Shown: positions 12,801-21,659 of the stretch, piece after piece
How the letters are laid out: every line of letters begins with the position of its first letter
Position numbering within the stretch: the stretch's first letter is position 1
Origin: Triatoma infestans
Taxonomy: Eukaryota > Arthropoda > Insecta > Hemiptera > Reduviidae
Assembly: GCA_011037195.1 (NCBI GenBank)
Contig: JAAEAF010001926.1
Span: 42,220-106,219 of the forward strand
DNA length: 64,000 bases
Reading direction: 5' to 3'
Notes under the pieces: model-generated
The model's input: the letters and a program-made list of their open reading frames with translations, nothing else
Told to the model about the DNA's origin: nothing
Databases searched by the model: none
Translations under genes and position numbers: made by a program

Positions 12801-15800
12801 TTCAAAATTGATGCTACTGATTACCTTTCTCAGCATAAGTTACTATTGACTAGAGAGAGAAAAAAAAGCCTAATATTTTTATCTTTGGCATATCCGTTAC
12901 AGGCAATTGATATAGATGAAGGAATCAATGGCGAAGTACGTTATCATATGCTGAGTCGTGAAAACACGGAACCAGCAAAGTTTGCCATTGATGCTGTAAG
13001 CGGACAAGTGAAAGCAATCGTCAGTTTTGAAAAAGATGCCGGTCGTGTTTATGGTTTCGATGTGAAAGCCACTGATAAACGTGGAGCTAGTGATGGACGT
13101 TCGGCGATTGCGAATGTTTTTGTAAGTGTTTTTTAATAAATTGACTAGCGATTCTCTAGAAAATATTTTTAAAAAAATCACATGGTACTTTTTTAGGTTT
13201 ATGTATTGGATGAACATAGGAAACTTATTATGGTGATGGGAGCCAATCCAAACGATGTGGAGAATAACATTGAGAACATAACATTGTAAGTAAAATGAAC
13301 GTATGATTTTTTTGAGATTTATTCGCGATGTAATTTTGCTTAGCTTCTTCAGTGGTGACATAGCTACAACTGTATAATGTTACTGCTTCGTAGCAATCTC
13401 TTTTTTTTTAACAGTCTTTCTAAAATGATGAAAAATTTTCAGGGCTTTATCTAATGTAACAGGATTGGATGTGAGAGTAAGGAAATTAGAACCACATTCC
13501 AGTAATGAAGCGTAAGTATATTTTCTTATTTTTGAATGTAATTTAAAATATTTATATAGTAACATATTATTAAACTTAATATTTGCCTGCAGGACAGATA
13601 TGTATCTGTATGCTGTGGATCCATTGATGAATGTGATCATAGACACGGAGACTTTTAATCAGTAAATATATTAGTTAAATTAATATTTACGTTGTTTACA
13701 TCAATTTATATGATCAAGACACATTTAAATTACAACAATAGCAACAACAACATAATCAATTTAAATTAATATATTTTATGACTTTTCTTTTTTGCCACAG
13801 TGTCCTAAAAGCACATCCATCTGAAGTAAAAAGAGCCGTAGAACCGTATCGTATGCTTTCCATTATGTCACCAGATCATGACGATATATATGTGAAGAAA
13901 AAACAGACTACCAATTATATTAATCTTTCTGGATTAGAGTTGGCCACTATTGCACTCGGCTGCATTGTTTTTCTAGGTGCTGTCACTTCAGCATTTTGTG
14001 TACTTTGTTTACATAAACGAAGGTTTGTAATATTAATAATTTTTTGGTTTAATCTCTTTTAATTACTTAGTTAAAATGGTGATTTGATTTTCACCAATAG
14101 TTTAAAATTGTGAAGACTTAGTGGACTTTAACACTAGTAGATATAGTTAATCCATTTTAGATATATATGAATATATTCTTTTTCAGCTACTTTCACAGAA
14201 AAAAGAAAGATAGATTCAGTGTAGGTGTTTCACCAGTGAGTGCTGATCTAATGTTTCATACAAAAGATATGATGGAAACTAAACCAAGATCATTGTTTCA
14301 TCCTAATGCTTTTGTAGAGGATTCAACCGACAGTTATACGTCGAATAGGTTTGTGCAATGATTAAAAAAAAAAAAAAAAATCTATCATGATCTAGAATTT
14401 TTCAGCGTAACATTTGCCAAATTTTCCTTTTTAGATCCGATTGTGGAAGATATCGAAGACCATCTAGAAGACATAGACATATGCCAGACTGTCCCAGACG
14501 TAATAATGCTAATAATAGTTCCAGACGTTGCCCAACAAATCCAGTTAATGAAAGAACACCGCCTGTAGCCATACTGAAAACTTCACTGGCATCTGTACAT
14601 TCCAGCGGACGAGATTCCGGGATTGTTGAGCCGCATAGAGGATGCTGTCCTTGTGGACATTCGTCCACGCATTCATCAGCCAACAGTAGCCAGTAATTTT
14701 TTGATTAATTAATTAAGCGGGAGCATTAAATTGTGTTGAATGCAATAGATGATGGAACTTTATAATGCATTTGTAGTGAGAGTTTCAGGAGTTTATAATT
14801 AATAACTAAATGTTTATGACTATTGCACTATAATTAATATAAATACACTGATAATTCTAAGGATTTGACTTAATTAAGAGATTAAGAGACAGATGAGAGA
14901 GAGATAGGTAAAATAATGGTTTGTAAACTGGATATATGTTGTTGGCTGGTAACACGGAAGGTGTCTTCGCTCTTGAAGTTGGTGATAGAATGGGGCGTCC
15001 ACTGTTTTTTTTTCTTTAACATAGATACCTGTGGTAGGGGAAGTAGGACGATACTTCATCCCCAACAAGAGTTGAAGGGATAGCTTCGTTTGAAGATACG
15101 ACGTTTCTTGCGGGCAGCAGAGAACTAATCTGACGTGTGATAAGCCATCACATATTTTTCGGAAGTACAATTGTAGAGGAATGCTTAACATCGTTAGGAA
15201 TTCTCCAGAAGTATTAAATTCCATATTTGAGTAATACTTAGGACTCTAAAACGATTTTCTTTGACTGTAGTTATTACAATTAATGCCAAATTTGCGTTAA
15301 AATGTAAACTTTCCATAATATTAAGTAACAATTAGTTATACTTAATATTACTTATCAACAATGTGTATACATTATTCTCGGAAACTACCCGACCATCAGT
15401 CTTCTAGTAATCCTAGCAAAGCTACACATTTAAGGGATACGCCGTAAATCATCTAAATCTTTTGCAGAATGCCTCTAAATTTTTCTAGGGAAAACATTCA
15501 ATAAACTTCCGATTAATCAATTTCCTTCAAACTCAGTATCATGTTTAATGTATCTCAACATTATATAGTTTTTAGAAAGCCTTAGCAGATAGCTCAAACT
15601 TGATATTCTTTTTCTGCATTTTCACCATTCCGAATAGAAGATGTCAGAAAATAACAACTAGTCAAAAAATAACTACTTTTCAGAACATTTTTATATTTTC
15701 ACGATTTGCTCGAAGATTTGGACATCAACCATTTTCTTTAAACTTCAAAACTTAACCTAAACTTTTATGCTGAATGTTTTCACTGAAATATATTTATTTC

Positions 15801-16580
15801 CATTTATTTTATGAAATAAATCTTTTGAGGAAAACTACGAAGTTAGGCTTAGTATCTGCCAATACACTATGAGATACTTACTACTCCATCATTTGAACAA
15901 TATTATGTGAATTAAACCTTTATAAAAAAATCCAAGTTTGAAGTAAGTGTTTTTCGTAGTTTTGCTTGAAAAAAAATCAATACAACAATTTTTTAGTTTT
16001 TTATAGTAGGGGACCCAATTTTCTATTTTTGATGTATCATTCTTGAGTTAGACAAATTATCTGAATTCTCTTGGTAAACGAAATAAAATTAGTTTATTTA
16101 TGGATTCAGTGAGCTTTAGATTTAAATTATATTCTTTACTGGCAATCTCGTCTTTGTTGCAAATATCAGGATTCAAGCCTTCAGATCCTTGGTAGAGCGC
16201 AATCGATGAATTTCCAGCATTCTGAAAATAAGATGTGAGCTCTTTTAGTAGAGAACTGGTAGGGCAAACCTTGCCCTTCGTAGTTTTCAAGTGCAACTTC
16301 AGTTTTTTTTTTATTCAACTTCTGTTTTGTAGTAATAATTTATGAAATAATAATAATTTTCTTTTCTTTCAGCGGAAGTTATGAAGATTCATTGAAAAGC
16401 CTTCATCGACGCCACAGCCAAAGTTCTGGCAGTCCAGGTGGTGGTTGTTCTCATGCTCAAGCCACTGTAAACAGGCGAAGAAATTCAAGATCTGGAGAAA
16501 TGGCCACTTCATCAGCATATCCACCACCGGTACCGCCTCCTATATCAAGAAGGCCATCAGGACGGATGCTATTAGGATGA
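345..16580 (+). CDS. Large cadherin, cadherin-23/protocadherin-15-like (5'-partial, 20 exons)
   Basis: Single-pass calcium-dependent adhesion protein of the cell surface. Proposed exons: 345-548, 626-805, 2014-2192, 2302-2428, 2519-2762, 3975-4133, 6578-6740, 6833-7103, 8169-8457, 8592-9877, 10594-10852, 10930-11066, 12903-13121, 13197-13285, 13443-13511, 13593-13661, 13801-14022, 14187-14348, 14435-14692, 16373-16580. Every junction has AG/GT borders and phases match throughout (4,794 nt, a multiple of three). Calcium-binding linkers recur: LDLNDNQP, DANDNNP, EDENDNAP, EDVNDNRP, EDVNNNAP, SDINDNAP, KDINDNSP, with LDRE/IDRE motifs mid-repeat. After the last repeat comes a non-cadherin stretch (13197-13661) resembling the membrane-adjacent domain of cadherin-23 and protocadherin-15, then one TM helix and a basic Ser/Arg-rich tail. 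Exons encoding the signal peptide and first repeats lie left of the window. AATAAA at 16741 may end the transcript. Insect orthology (Cad89D or Cad99C type) could not be decided, so no symbol is given. Confidence 0.9.
626..805 (+). CDS. cadherin exon
   Basis: Phase 0 to 0, 60 codons. Carries the linker LDLNDNQPQF and the start of the next repeat (IVENLPNG, IASDMDQ). Donor CAG|gtaaat lies just before the CT microsatellite. Confidence 0.88.
828..862. repeat. (CT)n microsatellite
   Basis: About 17 uninterrupted CT units directly after the donor site of the cadherin exon at 626-805. Confidence 0.95.
895..1235. repeat. Foldback element, copy 1
   Basis: Two arms of about 155 bp (911-1065 and 1070-1228) are inverted complements. 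The arms share landmarks such as CATCAGAGACAT, TAGCCTGCTTCATTTTG and GGGCGTTCGCC. The centre repeats a short palindrome around TTTACACGAGTGTGTAAA twice. Single-arm or spread relatives occur at 25650-25821 and 46448-46780. No protein is encoded. Confidence 0.85.
2014..2192 (+). CDS. cadherin exon
   Basis: Acceptor with a T-rich tract ending tctag; begins GDNGEFVYHLVDPSQAF, contains KLDREV, and ends AAC AG|gtgaat with two bases of a codon carried over. It completes the repeat begun in the previous exon. Confidence 0.87.
2302..2428 (+). CDS. cadherin exon
   Basis: One base plus 42 codons. Encodes VTLLDANDNNPTF, the inter-repeat calcium linker, and the next repeat start ending GHVIGK. Donor AAG|gttagt. 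Confidence 0.87.
2519..2762 (+). CDS. cadherin exon
   Basis: Starts VEATDPDLGRNGMVLYEL, a textbook AxDxDxGxNG segment. Ends with one base of a glycine codon before gtaggt. The open frame runs on past the donor to 2848, but that part has no cadherin character. Confidence 0.87.
2763..3974. other. cadherin intron, nothing recognised
   Basis: 1.2 kb of AT-rich intron; no repeat family, RNA gene or coding exon could be recognised. Confidence 0.6.
3975..4133 (+). CDS. cadherin exon (divergent repeat)
   Basis: Acceptor ttttcag; two bases complete the split codon, then KINITPDFIGAPYEFWV and VPVGTSIGQVRV, a cadherin repeat N-terminus without the usual DxD segment. Donor G|gtaatt leaves one base over. 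Confidence 0.82.
4134..6577. other. cadherin intron containing a MITE-like unit
   Basis: 2.4 kb. Apart from the unit at 4785-5250, short open frames near 5395-5805 are compositionally random and were not annotated. Confidence 0.6.
4785..5250. mobile_element. MITE-like element with inverted ends and internal repeats
   Basis: The left part has three imperfect repeats of about 31 bp (4795-4905), each with a TCATGATTC-like core. The right end (about 5218-5245) is an inverted complement of the left one (GGTATxGTGTGCGCTCT). A strong imperfect palindrome at 4967-5012 (arms about 20 nt, CCGTCGTxGCATGCATATT) sits inside. Non-coding. Family unknown. Confidence 0.55.
6578..6740 (+). CDS. cadherin exon (divergent repeat)
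   Basis: Two bases complete the preceding codon; encodes FAIEERSGTVTVVDD and LYDFEAVVTDERTITL, matching the latter half of a cadherin repeat. Donor AA|gtaaga. Separated from the previous exon by a 2.4-kb repeat-bearing intron. Confidence 0.84.
6833..7103 (+). CDS. cadherin exon
   Basis: One base plus 90 codons; T-rich acceptor ending cttacag. Contains VRENLSGAMVGRIVV, FAVSQDGTIYTQRSLDRE and FITVVVHNGRGDRYYQ, that is nearly a whole repeat. Ends phase 0 at CAG|gtaaag. Confidence 0.88.
7230..7550. repeat. Decayed copy of dispersed repeat family A
   Basis: Located in the intron 7104-8168. Shares ordered landmarks with the copies near 50 and 61 kb: GATGATACCTAG, TTTTTGAGTTAT, TTTCCGGTGAAAATTCAAT and ATATTTCCTCTT. 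Heavily mutated. Confidence 0.55.
7551..8168. other. rest of cadherin intron
   Basis: No exon recognised. A B-box-like GTTTGATTCCC near 7991 hints at an old tRNA-derived SINE but is too weak to call. Confidence 0.4.
8169..8457 (+). CDS. cadherin exon
   Basis: Begins VHVVVEDENDNAPTFSKSWY (calcium linker) and runs through RATDPDKGAHSEFTV and APIDREIKDVYSLMIVATDR. Two extra cysteines in REDCRPDCEV may form a disulfide in this repeat. Leaves one base before gtaatt. Confidence 0.92.
8592..9877 (+). CDS. cadherin long exon, about three repeats
   Basis: At 1,286 bp this is by far the longest exon. Linkers EDVNDNRP, EDVNNNAP and SDINDNAP mark three repeat borders. Several N-glycosylation sites are visible (NETV, NATV, NLTY, NDSD, NVTI). 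The first repeat has an unusual insert after EDVNDNRP (about residues 18-55 of the exon, rich in Gly, Lys and Pro) before ETMEMGVALFKLLAVDKDAG. Ends phase 0 at GAG|gtaaaa. Confidence 0.93.
9878..10593. other. cadherin intron, nothing recognised
   Basis: 716 bp without recognisable repeat or coding signal. Confidence 0.6.
10594..10852 (+). CDS. cadherin exon
   Basis: Acceptor cacttgcag. Starts VEENCAVPLELLKINV and continues FKIHPRNGSLYLLASPDREK, a repeat in which the first calcium segment is degenerate. Ends PVYPDDL plus one base before gtaggt. Confidence 0.87.
10930..11066 (+). CDS. cadherin exon
   Basis: Two bases complete the split codon, then PNEVKVIVRIKDINDNSPKF and a repeat start ending VIKLH. 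The in-frame donor is CAT|gtgcgt. A better-looking gtaaga four bases on would break the frame with the next exon, so it was not used. Confidence 0.82.
11067..12902. other. cadherin intron, nothing recognised
   Basis: 1.8 kb. An open frame at 11242-11472 has no cadherin or TE similarity that I can see. No repeat family was recognised. Confidence 0.55.
12903..13121 (+). CDS. cadherin exon, last repeat
   Basis: 73 codons, phase 0 both sides. AIDIDEGINGEVRYHML is a canonical calcium-binding segment; FAIDAVSGQVKAIVSFEKD and KATDKRGASDGRS finish the last cadherin repeat. Preceded by a 1.8-kb intron. Confidence 0.9.
13197..13285 (+). CDS. cadherin membrane-adjacent domain exon 1
   Basis: Encodes VYVLDEHRKLIMVMGANPND followed by VENNIENIT. 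This matches the membrane-proximal domain of the cadherin-23/protocadherin-15 group rather than a cadherin repeat. Two bases are carried over. Confidence 0.85.
13443..13511 (+). CDS. cadherin membrane-adjacent domain exon 2
   Basis: A 69-bp exon encoding ALSNVTGLDVRVRKLEPHSS; the polarity LxNVTGxDVRV fits the same membrane-adjacent domain. Splice borders ttttcag and GC|gtaagt. Confidence 0.84.
13593..13661 (+). CDS. cadherin membrane-adjacent domain exon 3
   Basis: A second 69-bp exon, encoding TDMYLYAVDPLMNVIIDTET and FN. Acceptor gcctgcag, donor CA|gtaaat. Together with its neighbours it completes the domain before the membrane. Confidence 0.84.
13801..14022 (+). CDS. cadherin transmembrane exon
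   Basis: Acceptor gccacag. After a juxtamembrane stretch (EVKRAVEPYRMLSIMSPDHD) comes a hydrophobic helix of about 25 residues (ELATIALGCIVFLGAVTSAF onward) and then basic LHKR, giving an outside-to-inside topology. Donor AG|gtttgt. Confidence 0.9.
14187..14348 (+). CDS. cadherin cytoplasmic exon
   Basis: Continues the basic stop-transfer region (YFHRKKKDRFSVGVSPVSAD) into a cytoplasmic stretch with DMMETKPRSLFHPNAFVEDS. Donor AG|gtttgt resembles that of the preceding exon. Confidence 0.86.
14435..14692 (+). CDS. cadherin cytoplasmic exon with optional early stop
   Basis: Arg/Ser-rich tail (RYRRPSRRHRHMPDC) and PPVAILKTSLASVHSSGRDS, then a Cys/His/Ser-rich end. Used as an internal exon it ends CA|gtaatt at 14692 and joins 16373 in phase. 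Left unspliced, the frame stops at TAA 14694-14696 after one more residue. Both ends are possible from the sequence. Confidence 0.75.
14693..16372. other. proposed last cadherin intron / alternative 3' UTR
   Basis: Begins gtaatt and ends ttctttcag. If unspliced, it is 3' UTR downstream of the stop at 14694. No exact AATAAA was noticed close after that stop, which mildly favours splicing. No repeat was recognised. Confidence 0.5.
16373..16580 (+). CDS. cadherin putative last coding exon
   Basis: T-rich acceptor ttctttcag. One base completes a codon; the reading then gives GSYEDSLKSLHRRHSQSSGS, a Gly/Cys patch, RRRNSRSGEM, a proline run PPPVPPPISRRPS and GRMLLG, ending TGA. Composition (Arg-Ser-His rich) matches the preceding tail and the phase is correct, supporting it as the long C-terminus. 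The proline run could bind SH3 or EVH1 domains (inference). Confidence 0.7.
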
Positions 16581-16726
16581 CATTCGCCACATGCTCTGTA
16601 CTGAATCGGTTAGACTGTACAGAGAAATATCTCCTTTTGTGCAGAGCTTCATATATACTTTTAGCGTTTACATATTTTTTTTCTAATGCGTTTTGCTAAT
16701 TTTTACAGTTACTGAAGAAAAAAAAA

Positions 16727-18756
16727 TCAAATTATTTTTAAATAAAATAAACTAAATTTTAGGCTTACCAGAAAATCTTGAAGTTCGTCTACCTCCGTAT
16801 AGTCTTTTGGCGTTTCAACTTTAAACGAAGTTAGATAAGCAAATTGACGATATAATTCTACAGGCCATTTAGCTCTTATGTTTATGACAAACAAATGTTC
16901 AAATTCGATCGGAGGAAAGACTTGAACTCGCTGAGCCGGACACAAATCTTTGCATAATTCTTGTAACTATTTGAAATCTTAGTACAATTTTATTGTTAGT
17001 ATGTAGATTGTTTTTGCTCGGAATACGTGGAAATCACATAATTATTGTGTGGAGCTATGCTGTTGAAGCAGATGAAAATTGTAAGAGTTTCAGTTAAGTT
17101 ATTTAGTAATATATTTTGAGAAGTTAGAGATTGAGCTCTCCGCCAATATCAGTGGTGTCAAATTCAGATTAAAGTGAGGATCCGTGCATTGAGACTGAAA
17201 TTTGCTAAGAACCGTAGAAAAATAAGACATATTTTTAAATTACTTAGCTTGCTTTTTTTTTTTTTTAATATCAATTAAAAAAATACTAAGAACTACATAA
17301 CCAGTAATATTAAATAATGTAGTTATAGGATTCCATAAAATAATAGAAATCCTGTTTAATTGAAAAAACAAATTTTTACTTTAGTAGATATTAGGTTTTT
17401 TTCTTTAGCAATACTTTCACTATACCGGAATCATAAAATTTTACGTTAATTACCTTGATTACACCAGTTAATGACTTTAAAATGGTATATGAGAGGGTAT
17501 TGCGTACCAGACTTGTTAAATGTATGAAGGAGATTCATATAACCCTAAAGTTGATCAGGCGGGTGAGGATGTCTCTCAAAAATCCCATTGCAAAAAATGT
17601 ATGGTTCAAGGAGATGCTTGTCTTGAATTTCCTGTGAAAGTTGGACGGAGATCCCATGTCCCCAATCCTTAGTATTAGAAATGGCAATCTAAAAAATCTC
17701 CGTCAGTTTGGTGGGCTATATCTATAATCCATCAGATACAGTTTATGGTCCATGCACATGATGCCCTTATAGCACGATTAACAGTGGCATTAAAAAAATG
17801 CTTGTCCAGGAGTTAAGGGTCGGAGCGGAAGACTATGCGCCTGGACATATGAGGAGAAAAAAAAAGTATGTAGTGACTACACGAAGATTAAGAAGATTTG
17901 GAGATTTGCAGGTGAATGAGCAGTGTTTCAAAGGAGTTCCGGAATTCAAATATCTAGGTCCGATTGTTATGTCTGAAATTTTGATCGGCCAGGTTATTAA
18001 AAGTAGAATCATGGCCAGAAACAGATATTTTAAAGCAATATGGCCAATCCTGCGAAACAGAAACATCTGCCGAAAAGCAAAGATCTCCATTATAAAACAA
18101 TCCTCAGACTAGTCGTATCTATGGCTCTGAGACTTGGACCCTAACTTCTGCATATGAGATTCGGCTGGACAACTGCTGGAAGAGACAATTTATGGTTCCA
18201 TCCTGGTCAGCGGAATATATCAGATCAAGAAGAATGCAGAGCTAAAGCAAAGCTATAGATAAGGACGATGATCTGGTAACGATTAAGATGGGACGACTTC
18301 GGTCGTTGGGCTTTTGCATAGAATGGATGGGCAGTGTGGCGCGAGAAAAGCGAATGAAAGGCACCCTGGATAGGATCGGAGATGTCTGAGGAATTTGATG
18401 AGAGAGACCAAGGTCCTTTATGGACTTTAAGAGCCCACTTAATAGTAATAATAATAATAATAATTCGAGAGCTAGGATTTTCTATTTCAATTTTATTAAC
18501 AAATTTTTATACTCATTGCGGGTCCAGACTTCCTTCTGTCAATTCATTTTTGTTTTTGTTTTTTTTTTCAATGGAAAATATCAAGTGAAAAAACAGTTGC
18601 TCTCAGCTGATTTCAAACGTTAACAAACACAGTTACCTTGCGTCTTGTATCCACAATTTCTTCACAAAAAGGTGGAGGAAGTTGCACTCCTTTCAGCCAA
18701 TGATACGCTATTGGAAGCAATTCTAGTACGAATTGGTTGGCGTTCTTTATCTTCAT
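16727..18756 (-). CDS. Small two-exon gene, unknown function
   Basis: Exon 1 is 18756-18637 (40 codons) and exon 2 is 16966 down to the stop at 16727 (79 codons), both phase 0. The ATG at 18756 directly follows an in-frame TAA. Donor AAG|gtaact, acceptor tttcaaatag. The product begins MKIKNANQFVLELLPIAYHW, continues GVQLPPPFCEEIVDTRRK, then LQELCKDLCPAQRVQVFPP and IEFEHLFVINIRAKWPVELY. It looks like folded, non-repetitive protein and not TE sequence, but I do not recognise the family. A second donor, CTG|gtaagc at 16769, could carry the message further leftwards beneath the cadherin gene; otherwise the frame stops at 16727. The intron is interrupted by an RTE fragment. There is no signal peptide or TM helix. 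Confidence 0.5.
16741..16746 (+). promoter_or_regulatory. candidate cadherin polyadenylation signal
   Basis: AATAAA about 160 bp after the stop codon at 16578-16580. It is the first exact hexamer after that exon, and lies beside the end of the convergent minus-strand exon. Confidence 0.4.
17460..18466 (+). mobile_element. RTE-type non-LTR retrotransposon, 3' fragment
   Basis: Degenerate reverse transcriptase. Near 17500 it reads RLVKCMKEIHITLKLIRRVR, as in RTE fingers/palm; the YADD position is decayed to HAHD. From 17900 it reads LRRFGDLQVNEQCFKGVPEF and KYLGPIV, then IKSRIMARNRYFKAIWPILR with KAKISI, the usual RTE thumb order. It ends in a (TAA)n tail at 18441-18464. Stops and frameshifts throughout. 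Confidence 0.8.
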
Positions 18757-18759
18757 TTA

Positions 18760-20427
18760 TTCTGAACAACGTCCATTTCCTTAAGACTAGTAGCTGAGTC
18801 AGTTAACAGCAGTTCAGCTGAATATTGCGAGGCCTGATCCTACTATATGTCTTGTTTGCAGAATATAAAAAGAATTCAGTTAGCGAAAAAAGAGAACCGT
18901 GCAGGTGTACAGGCCAAAAGCATATATAATATCAGATATGCCGTTTTGTGCAAATATCCTTGTTTAGATAGATTTTTACCAAGGTCCGCTTCTTTGACAT
19001 CACTGAAGTGTAGATAAAAATGTTTAAAAAAATGTTACATATCAAAGAATTAAATGGTTCATGATATATTTTCTTCCTTTTAAGATCAATTGCAATGTTA
19101 GAAAATACGAAACTTAACTGGGCAATTGCATTATTAAAAGTAAACTTGGCCAGTGTATAATGAAATTGGATTTTACAGAGTTTACCTAAATCTTCATTTT
19201 TTTTTTTTTTTTTAAATAAAAATTGAAATGACGTTCCTTCAGAGAAATCATTTTCCAATATTATTAAGAATTGTGAGATGAATAAAAAATGACATTTAAA
19301 TGTATTTTGTTAGGAGATCGTAATTATGGTGTTTTTTTTAATTTTATCAATCGGAAATTATGAATTTAAAATATCTTATATATTCGGCTGTGACTAAAGC
19401 CTTTGTTAAATCTTTTTCAACTTAAGTATTTCTGATTAATAAGTATATTTTTTTTTTCATGTTACCATGGAAACATTTCCATGTTACCATGGAAACATTT
19501 CCATGGAAGAGCTAAAATTTCCGTGCCTTTATGAAATAATAATAACTTGCTTTCAAAACATAAATTACTACTCTTCTAAAATATAGTTTTATAAATTAAC
19601 TAAAAAAATTTAATATATATAAAAACAAGTTATCAAAGTAAAAACTAGTCTATAAGTGTTGTTAATATGATTTAAGTTTGTACCTGAAACAATTTTATTA
19701 TTATCTCTATTTTTTATTTTATTTAGAATTACCTTTTGTACAGTACTTAAGAAACTCAGAAGAAAAATGTTTATTGGTCACCAAAACTTTTGCTTTTATT
19801 TTAAATTAAAATCCGTTTTTTTTTTTTTTTGGTATGAACATTTAAAATACGATTGCTGTTAGAGATTCCAGCGTTATTTAAATTGAATCGTTAGGAAAAA
19901 GAGAAAACATAATTTGGTTTGGAATGTCAGAGAATCACGCGATGGAAATTGTGCTTGCTTGCTGACCCACACTCATCAGGCTATATAGCCATTCTTTTGT
20001 TCTTGGGTTCATGTTAAAAAAAAATTCAAATAAAATCAATTGGCGCATATTTTAATTATGTGTAGAGGACTAGAAAAAAGAAATTAGTAATTCATACCGA
20101 TAAAGCTCTATTTTAGAGGACCTGAATAAATAAATTCAATTTTTTATTTAAAATTATATTTTTCCTGTCTACAGACTTCATTTTACTTTATTTCTGATGA
20201 TATTTTTTTGGTAATTAAAAGATTTTCCGAACCTCCGTATTTTATATACGACTGAGATTTCAATTTAAAAAAACAACTTATTCCATTAAATTACAAATAT
20301 ATGTTTGAAGTGTTTTCCATGATAACTGCTTAATAAATTGTTAATAATTGTATAAATAAATAATAAAAAAAACGAAGGAAATGACTTTTTTTCTTCCTAT
20401 TGCGATAATTATTTACAAGCGTGCCCC
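18760..20427. other. intergenic, AT-rich
   Basis: No gene recognised. It holds only the short tandem palindrome at 19458 and several homopolymer runs. Confidence 0.55.
19458..19506. repeat. tandem palindromic repeat
   Basis: Two adjacent copies of a 23-bp unit built on TTACCATGGAAACATTTCC, itself near-palindromic around CCATGG. A related GTTACCATGGAAAT occurs near 45656. Confidence 0.75.
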
Positions 20428-20430
20428 TAA

Positions 20431-21352
20431 AGCAGGCTACAGACTATGCATGTATTCGCGATTCGTGATGCGCGATGCGTGATTCGTCCAGTTCGTAGTA
20501 ATTCGTAAACAGAGCATACAGACTATGTGTTTGTTCAAGATTCGATACGTGATGCATGATTTATCCATGTTCGTCGCAGTTTCAAATTAGTTCACAGATA
20601 TTTGTGAGCACGTGCCAAGCCTATATATTAATTATTTCAGTAGTACATATATACTATTTTTAAACAGAAATATGTACATATTTCTGCTCGGAAAATATGG
20701 AGAGTGACGATGATCTAGCAATAGCTAGTGCTGTTTTTATATACATGGCGCAAAATAAGAAAAAATGTTTAAACAAACGGAAAAAACGCAGATGGTGGAG
20801 TGTATCACTATTTAAAAATAGAGACTATTTATTCTATTTTATTAAAGTTTTATAGACTATTATCTAATTTTATAGACTATTTATTAACGTTCATACTATT
20901 CATTCTTTAGTGTCAGTTCTATACGAAAAAGCTAGCAGGGTTAATATTTGTTATTACACCATTTTTATTTACAGATATAATGGCAACGATCTGATAAATG
21001 ATTTATCAGTAGAACTCTCCGGTAAATTCGAAAATTGTTTTTAATTATCCTTAAAATAAAAAAATAAGAAATAAGAACGTGGAATAAAATATAAACATAT
21101 AAAATATAAACCTCCTTGAACGAACTAGCGCGCACAAAGAATGGACGAATTAACTACGAACACAGCCCGAACTTTGGCGAATCAGCAGTTCGTGCTGATG
21201 CGCAGCCATTGATATTTGTCAATTTACCGCTCTTTAGAGCGAATTACTGTGCACACACGAATCATGTTGTTTACGAATCGATTTTTAACGAACAAGTCCC
21301 TACACACTATTCGTGAACTGCCCGCGAATACACGCATAGCCTGTAGCCACCT
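20431..21352 (+). mobile_element. PIF/Harbinger element with internal deletion
   Basis: The ends are inverted: GGCTACAGACTATGC at the left and its near-complement GCATAGCCTGTAGCC at the right, continuing through TATTCGCG. At 20697 a frame opens MESDDDLAIASAVF, with KRKKRRWWSVSLF soon after, typical of the N-terminus of Harbinger transposases. The catalytic part is missing. The flanking triplets (taa left, tta right) are not a clean direct repeat. Confidence 0.65.
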
Positions 21353-21354
21353 TT

Positions 21355-21652
21355 AGATGGACGATAACTAGCTACAGTAACCTGCTCACTCCTAACCTTA
21401 TTTATTCATTCATATTTCTTTCTTTATTTCACATTTTCATTCATTTTAAAAAGTATCAGACTAAATATAAGTTAAAACTATGAGACGGAGTTTAACTTGA
21501 AACTTTGTCCCAAGAACTTGTAGGTATGAATTAGCGAACACTGGCTAATTAATCATTTAAAATATCTTGAATTTAGTGATAAACTTTTAACAAGAGGGTT
21601 TATATGTGATTGTTCATGTGAGCAGGTTACTGTAGCTAGTTGTTGTTCATCT
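21355..21652. mobile_element. MITE, 298 bp
   Basis: Terminal inverted repeats of about 35 bp: AACTAGCTACAGTAACCTGC at the left and its inverse GCAGGTTACTGTAGCTAGTT at the right, starting AGATGGAC / ending GTTCATCT. Non-coding interior. It abuts the Harbinger end at 21352. Confidence 0.8.
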
Positions 21653-21659
21653 TGGGGGA

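Noticed and set aside
12897..13361. 154-codon minus-strand frame across cadherin exons
   Set aside because: It is antisense to two confirmed exons and their intron, with no independent coding character.
16057..16296. 79-codon minus-strand frame as a downstream exon of the small unknown gene
   Set aside because: It lies within the proposed last cadherin intron, its composition is ordinary and no splice join in phase with the 16769 donor was convincing.
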